Positions 12,201-24,200 of a stretch of DNA of 64,000 nt are shown one piece after another (position 1 is the first letter of the stretch; every line of letters begins with the position of its first letter). The stretch covers positions 144,453,701 to 144,517,700 of the forward strand of contig NC_084827.1 in assembly GCF_033115175.1 (NCBI RefSeq), read 5' to 3'. This DNA comes from Lepus europaeus. Lineage: Eukaryota > Chordata > Mammalia > Lagomorpha > Leporidae. The position numbers and the translations under genes were made by a program. The notes below the pieces were generated by a model. That model saw nothing but the letters and a program-made list of their open reading frames with translations, ran no database searches and was not told where the DNA came from.

Positions 12201-15200
12201 TAGTTTTTCTAAGGTAGACAATGCCCATGAGGAAAATTATATTCTCACTTTAAAACTTTCTTTCCCTTTGGTCTGAAAGGGAGGTTTTTCTACTTATTGT
12301 ATACTTCGCTGATGGCGAAGTGAATCTAGCTATGAAATTATTATTTGAGTTCTTATTTTGGCTATGCTATTGCAGAAAAATGTTAGCCATCTCTTTTATA
12401 AGGTCTAAAGATTAAATTGTGCATCCTACAGATTCCTTCATAATAGAATTAGTTTCCTACCTTGAAGAGAATAGAGAAATGAAAGAACAAGTTGGGCTTA
12501 GAATAGAGAAATGAGGGAGCAAGTCCTAGATCGCTTGCTGACAATAGCAATATCACATGAATACTTAACAAACCGTTTCAACCATTAGATAACAACTTAA
12601 GAAAACATTTACCAGAAGGTCCAATGCCTTCTATAAATTTTAAGAATCATGTATTTGAAAACACCTCTTAAATATCTAACATGGTGTAGTTTGTTTAGCC
12701 AGTAAACCTAAGCACAACCGTATAAAATGTTTTTAGTTTCTTTCTACAAACAAGTCTAAAACATATGATACACAGATTCAGGTCCCACAAATTAAAATGT
12801 ATCTTTGATTGATTTTAGCAGCTTAAATTAATGGACAATCTTTTCTATAAGCCATTTAAAATAAAACTCTTAATAAAATTTCCCCATGTGGACATACAAT
12901 ATGTACACACATATAATATAGCATAATAGACCAATATAGCAATTTTAATAATAGCTTTTAAAATCTTTAACTCTTTTTGTAGATTGCCAATGGATTTGAA
13001 TTGCTTTTTCTTTTTAGTAACCTCAGTTAACCATACTTTCTCTCAGTTGGTACTGTTAATACATTATTGGCTTCATCTGTTTACAGAGCCATCCCAAAGT
13101 ACTGAATACAATAAAAGTGGCTGGAAAAAGTCCATAGGAACCTATAGGAGGACAGCTAAACACAGAACCAACAACGCTTTAGTTTTATGAGCAGCAGATC
13201 ATATATAACTGTGGATGACAAAAGACTTTAAGTCGCCATGTTTAAAATTATAAACTCATCAACCAACAAGAGGCACTTGCTTACTTCACAGTATTTTTGA
13301 AAGCACCTGTAGGATTTTACAAGTATTTAACCCTTTAGGCCTCTGAGGCTTTCTCATTAAGATAACTATCATGTCTAGTAACACAAGATCATTAGACTTT
13401 TTAATTCTCAAACATTTATATTAATAGCATTTTCCATTATAGAAACTTAAAGTCTGGTACCATGTCACATCTTGACAGTCCTTCTAATATACTCCGAATA
13501 GACTGATTAGTTGGTGTCTCTATAAGATGAGAGACATAGGTCCTTTGATTTTTTCAGTTGGGCCCAAACTGGAAAAACCAAAGTCCAGGATTTACTGGAA
13601 ATTTTAGAGACCACATTGTTTGAAACTTTGATTTTTTGAATGCCTGTCAAGAATGCCAAGAAGGCTCAAGATCCAAAATATCTGGTTGAAATAAGATTTC
13701 TTAAAATCATGACATAACATAGACCAAATTTGATCATTGTTACAAGGTGATTATTCAAATCTTTGAAAATAAGCACATATTTAAATAACCCATAGCTCTT
13801 AATAAAAATTCAGCTGTTTTTGAACAATTAGAATTTAACAGACATCAAGAGAACATAATAGATTACTTTAACACATTGCTTTAACAGAGCATCAGAGTTT
13901 AATTCTATGTCAAAGAGAAATTGAGCTTCCTGTGATCTTTTGCTGTGAGGTTTCCTTCCTTTACCTTCTTTCATATTGGTGACCATGTTTCTGTGTTTCT
14001 GTGTGTAAGACATCTTTAAGCATCTTTTGCAGGGCAGGATGAGTGGCAACAAATTCTTTCAGTTTCTGTTTGCTATGAAAAGTCTTAATTTCACCTTCAT
14101 TCACAAATGAGAGCTTTGCAGGATATAGTATTCTGGGCTGGCAGTTTTTCTCTCTTAGTACCTGGGCTATGTCTCGCCATTCCCTTCTAGCTTGTAGGGT
14201 TTCTGATGAGAAGTCTGCTGTGAGTCTAATTGGAGATCCTCTAAGAGTGATCTGACGTTTCTCTCTTGCACCTTTTAGGATCTTTTCTTTATGTTTCACT
14301 GTGGTGAGTTTGATTACAATGTGTCGTGGTGAGGATCTCTTTTGGTCATGTTTATTAGGGGTTCTATAAGCTTCCTGTACTAAGATGCCTCTGTCCTTCT
14401 CCAAACCTGGGAAATTTTCTGCTAGTATCTCACTGAAAATGCCTTCTAATCCTTTCTTCCTCTCCATGCCTTCAGGAACTCCTAGAACCCGAATGTTGGG
14501 TTTTTTAATAGTATCCTGTAGATTCCCGACAATATTTTTTAGATTTCTAATTTCTTCTTCTTTTCTTTGGTTTGCCTGTTTCCTTTCCTGTTCTCTGTCT
14601 TCTAAGTCTGATATTCTCTCTTCTGCTTCGCCCATTCTGTTTTTAAGGCTCTCTAATGTGTTTGTCATTTGATCTATTGAACTCTTCAATTCATTATGAT
14701 TTCTAGTCACTATCAGAGTTTTTTGTTCCACTAGTTGTTTCATTTCATTTTGATTCCTCCTTAATATTTCACTTTCACAAGAGAGATTTTCTATCTTGTC
14801 CATGAAGGATTTCTGTAGTTCAAGAATTTGTTTTTGAGAACTTCTTAATGTTCTTATCAATTTTTTGAGATCCGCTTCTTGCATTTCTTCGATCTCATCA
14901 TCTTCATAATCTTGAATTGGGGTGTCTTTTTCATTTGGGGGCATCATAGTTTCTTCCTTGTTCTTGTTAGCTTGGTTTTTGCGTTTGTTGTTTGGCATGT
15001 TGGAGATATTTGGTTTCTTCACTGTGGTGTTTTTTCTTGTTACACTATGGCTCTATATTAAGTGGACTGTCTGCTTTCAGTGGAGCCTTAGAGGCTTGAG
15101 ATGAGTGTGGACTGAGAGCTGTGTTTGGTTCCTCAGGGTTGAGGGTGTGTCAAGGATGACACTCCCAGGTTAGGTGTGGTAAATCTCTCTTTGTTTTTTT

Positions 15201-18200
15201 GATTCAAAAGGGAAGTAATTCCGCACAGCTGAACGTAATTGGAGGTAGTTAGCAGGCAAATGATATACCCACAGGAGCCAGAGATCGGAAGCTCTTTCCC
15301 AAGGACCACACAGGGAATCTCTGCTGCCCTCAGTGTGGGCTCCAATTCTCCTGCAATCTCCCACTGGGTTGCCAAGTTAGATGCTAATCTCCTGTTATTT
15401 CACCCCTCCCCACAGAGTCAGGTTTTTCTGCTAGGCTCAGGACTGGTGCAGACCTGAGGTCGCCCTGCTTATGACGTATGTCCAAAATGGCAACTGCTCT
15501 GTCTTGCTCGCCTTTGAGAGGTGAGCAGAGAGAGAGAAACTTGTGTCCGTATCAGTCACTTTTTTTTATTTTTTTCTCTCTCTTCTAGTTAGCCTGGTAA
15601 ACTTTTCCCCACGGAGTTTCAAGCCTCGTTCCCTCTAGCCTCCTGTTTCCGCTTGCCTGCTGGTATCTCGGGCTATGGAGGTTCGGCTCACCTCGCGTTC
15701 CAGCGCTGGTGCATTGAGTCTGCCGCTGGTGTCCCGAACTTGGGCTCCCACACTCTCCACGCAGGTCCACTGTGAATCACTAGTTCCGGAAGAGTTTCCT
15801 CTGCTGTTTCATCCCCTACTCTTCCTTGACCCTGCAGTATCTCCACTTATATTAAACTTTCTCTCCCCCCGGACTAAGTGTGCTCCCTGCCTATTCCGCC
15901 ATCTTGCCGCCCTCCACCACATTTTCTTTATCCAGTCATCAGTTGATGGACATCTGGGCTGATTCCATCTCTTAACTATTGGAATTGAGCTGCAATGAAC
16001 ATGTATGTACAGATAACATGTATGTACATGTATGTACAGATAACTCTTTAAAGTTCCTAACTCTCAACACTGTTGCACTGGAGGTTCAGTTTCCAACACA
16101 TGAACTTTGGGGAACATGTTCAAACCATAGCAGTCAGCACTCATGCCCTTCCTGGAGTGAAAAGTGATATTGCGTCAAATAGGATTTAGGGTTTGGGAGG
16201 GCAACTGTATTAGGACCAATCCGAGCTCTGCCATTTACTAGTTGCAGAGCCTAGGAAAGTTATCTAACTGCTCCAAGTGCCCCTTTCACCATCAAAAATG
16301 GGAAGCAATGCAGTGCCTTCCTCAGAGTTGTGAGGATTTAAGGATATAACCCATGCAAAGTGCTTGCCCTTAGTCAACTGACTGTAACTGTCAGCTGCTA
16401 CAGTTACTTATGTTACTGTGACCAGTAAGTCAATTCACCCTAGACAGTTGTTTTATTCATTTATTCATTCAATAACGAGTTGCATTCAGCACCTTTAGGT
16501 ACATGAGTGCAACCTTAAACATGACAGACATGGTAGCCCTGCTTTTGGTGGGGAATGAGGCCTCTTCCGTCAAGCTTCTCTTTGGCTGGAGTGCCTGTGT
16601 TTGCCACGAACAGCTTTTGGACTACAGTTTGATTTCCCCTGTAGAATCACCTACAGAACGAGAGCACCAGCCAGCATTTTCTGGACAGTCGGCTCTCTCC
16701 TCATAAATTAATACAATCAATCTGGTTCACCCATCAGTCTCGAGTTTGAGGAATCTCTAGGAACCAATCAACTCTAGAGCCCCACATGGCCAGGTTTCTG
16801 CTGGACTAGGGAGTGCCCGGCCTATGATGACGGTCAGCCCCCAGGGCCCTGTCTGACCCCTGAGCTCTTCACCTGGTGAAGCTCCCAGGCTTGGAAACTC
16901 TACCACGTGGGCTGGCACGTCCTGCTCTCATCAGCAGGCAGCTGGAGCCATGGGGGCCAGAGCCCTGTGCCTGGACCCCAAACACCTCCACCTTCGTCCA
17001 ATGCTTCCCCATCTCATCTCCTGGCCCTGGGCAGGAAAGTCAGAGTGAGGGGTCTTGGACATTTCCCCGGATGTTTGACTGGAGTCAGCTGTACAATGTG
17101 CATGGAAAGGAAGGCACTGGTAGCACTAGGCAGAAGGCAGGTATAAGGGAACACTACCCTTAGGATCCCCCTCTCCTGCGCCCAGCATGCTGGCCTGTCT
17201 TGGGCAGGGCGTGAGCTGGGAGCCATGTGAATCTCTACTTCCAGCAGCAGAGAGGACCCGGCTGCTGGTGAGCTCAGTGTTGGCACTGAGCCATTGCTAT
17301 GGGACCTGAGGGAACCAGTAATATGGGTGGAGTAGAGAACCACCTGCTAATGTCATTTGAAAGCCTTGGAACCTCCCTAGGCCTAAATAACTCCCACAGC
17401 TGCCTGCTAATTCCCAGTGTTAGTCACTGCTTAAGGGATGTTGTGAGTATATTATGTGAGCCAGCACATGATTGATCTGCCAAGGCACCAGATTAGCTAC
17501 GGAGTGCATGAATGGGGGGAAAGTTATGTAATTCCCAGTTAAATCCTTTGATGGCTTTCTTTGAGCTAATAATAAAACTCACAGTCCTCTTACAGAGCTC
17601 ATGGTGCTGAACTTTCCCAAGGCTCCCAAGCCAAGATTCCTGCACTCGGGCCTTTCTCAGCTCCTCGGTTAGGGCCCCCTTCCTCCGGGTGGATATGGCC
17701 CTCGCAGGTCAGCGCCCTGGTCGGGGCTCTGCTGCACAGTGAGATGCAGCGGCGTCAGCGTGGGAGAGGGCACCTTCCACACAGGACAAGGAAAATGAGT
17801 GTCCCCCTCGACACAGCTGGCATCTAACCCAGAGACCCTCAAGGGCAGGCCCCAGCCACCAAAAGGATGCATTGGAATCTCCTAGAAGGGCTGTGTGTAC
17901 TTTGAAAAAGCTTTGGCTCCTGATCGCACTCTAAGTTCAGAATTTAGGGAAAATTTTTGGAAACCTGCTGTGTTTTTATTTGAAGTACAGAAGATCAGCT
18001 CCTTGGCATGAACCTAACTGGGAGTGTCAGCCAAAAAGCCAGCCCTTTCTCAGCCCCCTCCTCCTTTCGAAGCCCAGCAGGTGCTACCTGAAACTGTCTA
18101 AGCTCTGCCAGCCGCACCCACAAAATCCCTTAAGGCAAGTGCTCTCCAGGCCTCAGCCAGGCTCTCACCACGCACCACTATCCAGTTTGGCCAGCTTGGG

Positions 18201-21200
18201 GATTATTAGCTCCCTCCTCCAGAACGGAGCTCCCGCAGGCTTAGCCAGCTCCCAACACAAACAGAAACCGAGCTCTACCCAGAGCTCCGAGCTGCTCCGG
18301 GGCTGGGCAGGAGGCCTTCCTCCCGTGGGAAGAGTGGGGCCAGCTCAGCACTGGGTGGGAAGAGGCCAGAGGCTGCCAGCCTCAAATGATGCGTGTTCAG
18401 TCGGGGGGGGGGGGGAGGGGGCTTTGTTCAGAGAGCATTCCCTGAGCCCCTGTGTGATCAAGGAACTCAGCAGGCCTGAGGACGAAGTGAGGGATCAGGA
18501 CTCAGGGCCCACTCTGCTTCCCTAGGGCTACCCACTGTAGGCTCCAGGATGGAAGGGAGGGGGAGCCTGCCCGTGGTTTTCTAAACCAGCTCAGGGAAGC
18601 AGTCACTGTGCCTAGCCCCTCCCTCCATGTCCCATGGACAGGGTGCCCTAGGGTAGATTTATTAAAAATCCTCTTTTTTTTTTTTTGTCTTGTTTACCCC
18701 CAGGGCCTAGGTGAGTCCGGAATGTTTCTGGGGTCTTCCGTATTCTTCGCCATCACTGACGCTGTAGCCGCAGCTCGCAGCGAGAGGGGCCTGCCCCCTG
18801 CCTTGGCGATGAACAGCCCTGCCACGCCAGAGCTCATCCGGATGGCCTGTGTGGATCAGTTCACGGACCTGGTAGGAAGCCTCTGGCTTGTCGGTGAAGC
18901 TCTGTAGCCCTTCAGTGATTCTCGCGGAATGGAGGGTGGGGGGCGCACGTCAATTGAAAAAGCACGTTCACAGCCCCACCAAGTAGAACGGCTTCGATGG
19001 GAAGAGGAAAGTCGCCTGTTGTTCTATATCCTGACAAAGGGCGATACAGATTTTGAAGGGTTGGGAAATGGCCCTTCCCATCGGAGCCCTGCAGACTTTA
19101 GGTGGAGGTGGCCCAACTGGCGATCCTCTTAGCTATGCAACCACAGTTAATGATGCAAGTTTCTGGCCCATGGAGTCCAGAGCCCAGCAGAGAGACAGCC
19201 CTGGGAAACAATGGTTACATACCACTCGCGGCTGGGGACTGCACTAGGAGGTGACACACGGAGCTAAGAGCGTTTTTCCCTACCCAGGCTGTTCCTGATG
19301 CTCTCTGTGTGCCCAGCCTGCTGCAGGTTCTGCAGAGCACACAGCAGGTTGCACTCAGCAAATGCTAACTGCATAGGAAAGGCAGGCTTGGAAACCGGGA
19401 GGCTGCGCTGGAGTCTCCGCTGTGCCACTGTCCGGTCATCAGCATGACCTTGACCATGTTGTGGACCCGTCTGTGCCTCAGCTGCCATGTCTGATTAAGT
19501 AGATAAAATATCCACCGGTTTTCTGAAAGCGTTTTGGCACAGAAGCGGCACGTAGTGACAGTTAAATAGGTGCTAACGGTTACTATGGCGATTGCTATTA
19601 TCATCTCATTCCCCAACCACGCTTGGTGCTCCACTCGTCTGTTTTCTGCTCTTAGCCTGCACCTGTAGTGCAGAAGTGAGCAGAGGGAGATCTTGGGCTG
19701 AGTTAGTGGCGGGAGGAGACAGGCATCTGGGGTTTGGCAGAGAGGCCATCGCCTCCAGCCCATCACCCCAGCTCCTGAAACTTCCCCTAGCCAGCCGACC
19801 TACACAAACCTGAGGTGGTGAATAACAATGCATTCTAAAATGCACGTGAGAAAACTTAGCACAGGTCTGTACTAACGGTGCCTAAGCCAAATGGCAACCA
19901 GTCCATCATTAGATTGCGTGGGTCTTTTCCACGGTGTAAGCTGTTGCGCTCATTCCTCTTCAGGGGCCAAAACAAAGAAAGAGGGAGCAGAGAGCAGGTT
20001 GAGGGGCATACTCATCCATCTATGTAGCCAAGACCTTTTTTGGAGCACCCAAAATGTTGTGGCCAGGCACTTAAGCAATGATAAAAATAAGTCCGTCCGG
20101 GAGATCCCAGCTCATGGAGCTTACAGAGTAGTTACACTGTACACAGTGAAAGCAATGCAAACAGAAGCGGTTACAACAGACCCAGCCAAACACAGACCTC
20201 CGGAAGGGACAGGAAGGAGGTGACATCCTGCTAACGGGTGAGGTCTGGACAAGTGGACGGAGAGGAAAAGGAATTCCAGGTGGGAAAAAAATAAAGAAGC
20301 AAGACCATGGGGATCAGGAGGGCAGAGGAGCCTACTTCAATGTGTCAGTTTGTCCCCAGACCTTTTTTTTTTTCTTTTTTAAATTTATTTGACAGGTAGA
20401 GTTATAGACAGTGAGAAAGAGAGACAGAGAAAGGTCTTCCTTCCATTGGTTCATGCCCCAAATGGCCACCACAGCCAGCACTGCACCGATCCGAAGGCAG
20501 GAGCCAGGTGCTTCCTCCTGGTCTCCCATGCAGGTGCAGGGCCGAAGCACTTGGGCCATGCTCCACTGCCTTCCCGGGCCACAGCAGAGAGCTGGACTGG
20601 AAGAGGAGCAACCAGGACCAGAACCCGGTGCCCACATGGGGTGCTGGCACTGCAGGCGGAGGATTAACCAAGTGAGCCATGGCGCCGGCCCCCCAGACCT
20701 TTTGAAATACCTTCGGATGTCTCAGAAAGCAGATCATTCGTTTGGAGGGAAAGCAGACTATGAAAGGGGAAGTCTGCCGACAAAACTGGAAGACTGGCCT
20801 GGACCAGATCACAGGCAGCCTTGAAGATAAGTTAACGCCTTCAGGTTTTATTCTGTGGATCCGGCAGATCTTTGAAAGTGATTCGATCAAGGAAAGGAAG
20901 TAATGAGGAAGAGTAATCCGGCAGATTGTATAACACGAGTCAGTGTAGGAGAGGACAGTGGGGAAGCTCCTGCGGTAGTCACAATGGAGCAAGAACGTAC
21001 TGGTTGTCAAGGAGAGGAAAGGCAGATTCAAGTTGCAGCACCTGCTGTCTGATAGCAGGGCGTGGGCCAGGGAGAGGGAGTGGAAGGAAAGTTCCAGGTG
21101 GTGCCAGGTGAGGTGGGAGGCAGTGGCGCCTTGAACAGAAGTAAGATACACAAGGAGAGCTGTTGCGAAGGGAGGTGGATTTGACTTTAGATTTATAGCC

Positions 21201-24200
21201 AAGGGGTTTCTCCAACAGGCAGTTAATACAAGATCGGCAAGAGGTCTGGCTTGCAAGGCGGATGAGTCATGAGTACAAATTAGTAATTAGAGCCGTGAAC
21301 CTGGATAAAGCTCACCAGAGGGTGCAAGTGCAGAGAGCGAAGAAAGAGGAGAATGCAGGAAAGAAAGAAGGGGACAGAGAAGAAAAATGAAGGAGGAAAG
21401 AGAAGGAGTGAGCCAGGGGCTTCTCCAGGGAGGGTACCAAACGGGCCGGGGACCGAACACCGGGGCTGCAGTTGGCTCCAAGGCTCAGGGCACACACACA
21501 GCAGAGCTGTCTTCAGAGCCAGCCCCCGGGTGTGGAGGGAGGTTACCATCAGACAGAAATACGGCGAAGGGCCTGGAACTTTCCCACCCCTTGTGCACAG
21601 GCACCTACTTAACAAAACTCTGCTCTCTGGGGGCCCAGAAACCACACCATCCTCACCCCAACACAGATGACAGCACCCCAAATTCCAGGAGGCCTCCACC
21701 AAAGTGCCCCCAAACCCAGCAGTGCTGAGGACTGTGGGGAGTTGGGCAGAGCCCCCTCCCTGCGCCTCGCCATGCCTACAGACTCCCACTTGGCACAGGC
21801 AGGGTTGCCACCATTCTACACGTGCAGATGGGCAGGTCTCCCAATGGTGGAGGCCATGCGGGCAAGACCTCAGGGAGCCTCAGTGAGACACAGGTGGGAT
21901 ACAGAGGCCTTTCTTGAAGGTGAGGGAGGGAGTTGTGCAGGGATGGAGCCTTGAACTTGGTGACCCTGGGGGGAAATCCGTGCATGGACTGAAACTGTGG
22001 GCTTACCTGGCAGCCAAGGCAGCGTAGGAAGCTGCACTGCAAACGCAGGGCTAATCTAAAGCAGCTGGCCAGTTTGACTCGGGTTCTGCCCATCCCCAAA
22101 CTACACATCCCAATGAATCCAAGCCTGAAAAACCTTGCACGTGGAGCTCCTGGCAGGTGAGGGTTTGCCCTCAACGGTTCTGCACTGCCCAATGCAAGCT
22201 CTCTGCTTCAACACCGAGACTTGAATGTGCCTCTTTTTCACCTGAAGTCAAACGGAGAGGGTGGCCGTCCCTTCCAGCCTCAGGCCGAGCCTCGAGAGAC
22301 CTCTACAGAGGAGGAGGCCATGCACAGGGCCCCGAGCTGGGGAGGACTGCACAGCACTGCACATGGCGGTCCCAGCGCCACCACCTTGCAGTCGGCGGGA
22401 ATGCAGGGACCCGGTGACCAGGACCAAGCGGCAGTGGCTCCTCAGTTCTTCCCACGGAAGATCTTGTGAAGAGCACAGCTGGTGTCTTGATGATCACAAG
22501 GCAAAGGTGCCCCAGGGGACACAGACAGGAGTTAAGCCCAGTCCAACTGTGGGGCCGTGCAGGCTTTCTCTCGCGGATTCAGCGGCTCCTAAACAGCATC
22601 TTGGTAGGAAACAGGGAAGGAAAGTTTTAAGGAATCCATTCTGTAAAGAGAAGTAGCCTAAATGGTGTCCAGTAACGTGATGCTTTTTCAAACTCTTCGA
22701 ACAACTCAGAGTAAATCTCATTTTACAGCCCATCTGTGTGTTAGTATAATGCGTGTACAAACGGATGTATATTCTGTTTTCAAAAAATGAACGTCTCTTG
22801 AGCCGGCATTTGATACAGCGGTTAAGACATGTGTTAAGTCTCCCATCAGAATGCCTGGGTTTGTGTCCCACCTCCACTTCCCGGTCCAGGTTCCTGCTAA
22901 CGTACACCCCGGCAGACAGCAGGTGGTGGCTCAAGGATTTGGGTCCCTGTCATCTTGTGGGAGACCCAAATTAAATTCCCGCTCCTGGGTTCAGTTTGGC
23001 ACAGCCCTGATTGTTGCCGGTGCTTGGAGATGGAGCCAGCAGATGGAAGATCTCTCTTTGTGTCTCCTCTGTCTCCCAGATAAGTAAACAAGTAAAAATT
23101 TTAAAGGAAAGGGATGTTTATTCCTCTCCTGCCTTCTCAGCAGGTAAGAGTTTTGCTGAAGCAGACAGCTGTTGTGTCACTTGTAGGAAAAATACAATGT
23201 TGCCTTCCTGGATCCTGAGCAAGGACAAATACCTGCCAGTGTTTATTTGAGGGCGATCTGTGGCCTGGCTACCCGAGAATGTTGGACAAAGTATCTCACT
23301 GTTGCAGAAGGGCTGCCCTTGGCATTCAGAGGGCTGCTGATCCCTGGGCAGAACAGGGGAGTAGGGCAGGAGCCAAAAAAGAGCTTGGCTGGAGAGCCTG
23401 AGGTGAGGAAGGAGCAGCCCAGGATGGTAGGGACAGCTGCGTGCACTTGAGGAGTTCACTTGACACTGGCATTGCTAGATTTCTTCTTCTAGCAGGACAG
23501 TGAGTGCGCCATGTGTCGGAACCACTGTTCAGATTATATTCACCCTGTTTCCCTAAAGTAGACAATGAATTTGAAAAACCAGATAGCAATCCTTACTCTT
23601 AGAAAGTTTCAGCAACAAATGAGGTTGAACTTGAGCAGCGAAACCTTGATCTTTGAGTGCCTGCAATAACTTCCTATACACATCGCCAGAAAACTGCCGA
23701 CAATTGTCAAATACTGGGCACACAAAACTGGGAATTCCATCGGCTGTGACTTCGCAGACTTGTAACGCCTGCTTAAAAGTAATGACGGTCCCTCCACCCC
23801 GAATTCAGCCAAAGTGACTGATAATTAAAAAGGTTCTCTAAGAATGACTGTGTTTTTTTTTTTAATCATGCTCCTTGCATATTTAAAGATTTAAAGCCAA
23901 GAAATATTCTGTATCTGCAGCCAATTAGGCCAAGCAATCTGGAAGACTTTTGTGGTGTGGTGTGGTATGGTGTGGTGTGGTGTGGTGTGGTGTGGTGTGG
24001 TGTGGTGTGGTGTGGTGTGGTCTGCTGTGCAGTGCCTGCCTAAAGTGGCCTTCTCGGTAGTGGGTGCAGCCTGCTGCTTGTGTGTGTTGCCCTGAGGGAT
24101 TTTGGAGACACCTTTCCATCACATCTTCCTGTCTCTGACCTCAGGCTCTGCCCAGTCAGGGCTCCAGACACATATTTGGGGTACCATAGAAAAGCCCAGG

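Larger units (their letters stand above)
10788..15915 (-). mobile_element. Full-length HAL1-like (ORF1-only) L1 retrotransposon with chimeric 3' region
   Basis: Flanked by a perfect 14-bp duplication accacattttcttt (10774-10787 and 15916-15929). Read on the minus strand, it opens with a GC-rich L1 5' end containing aagatggcgg (about 15908-15898), then an L1 5'UTR to 14999. An open ORF1 follows (14998-13961), then about 3 kb with no ORF2 reverse transcriptase. A guanine-rich tract and the L1 3' end (ATTCATTAAATAAAAGTT, near 10840-10820) precede a poly(A) tail (10818-10788). ORF1 without ORF2 is the HAL1 design. The element would need L1 proteins in trans, which the TSD and tail suggest it received. 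An alternative is an ordinary L1 with an internal deletion before or after insertion. Confidence 0.85.

Noticed and set aside
14999..15022. Eight-codon N-terminal extension of L1 ORF1
   Set aside because: The codon at 15020-15022 is GTG; the first ATG is at 14996-14998, so the shorter protein is preferred.
17980..18525. 181-codon open frame upstream of an AOX3 exon
   Set aside because: Proline/serine-rich with no known motif, in GC-rich intron, crossing a poly-G run; best explained as chance.
20402..21256. 284-codon minus-strand frame
   Set aside because: Much of it is the translation of a SINE and of an old repeat; no domain.
23925..24122. His/Thr/Pro repeat protein on the minus strand
   Set aside because: It is only the translation of the TGTGG tandem repeat.
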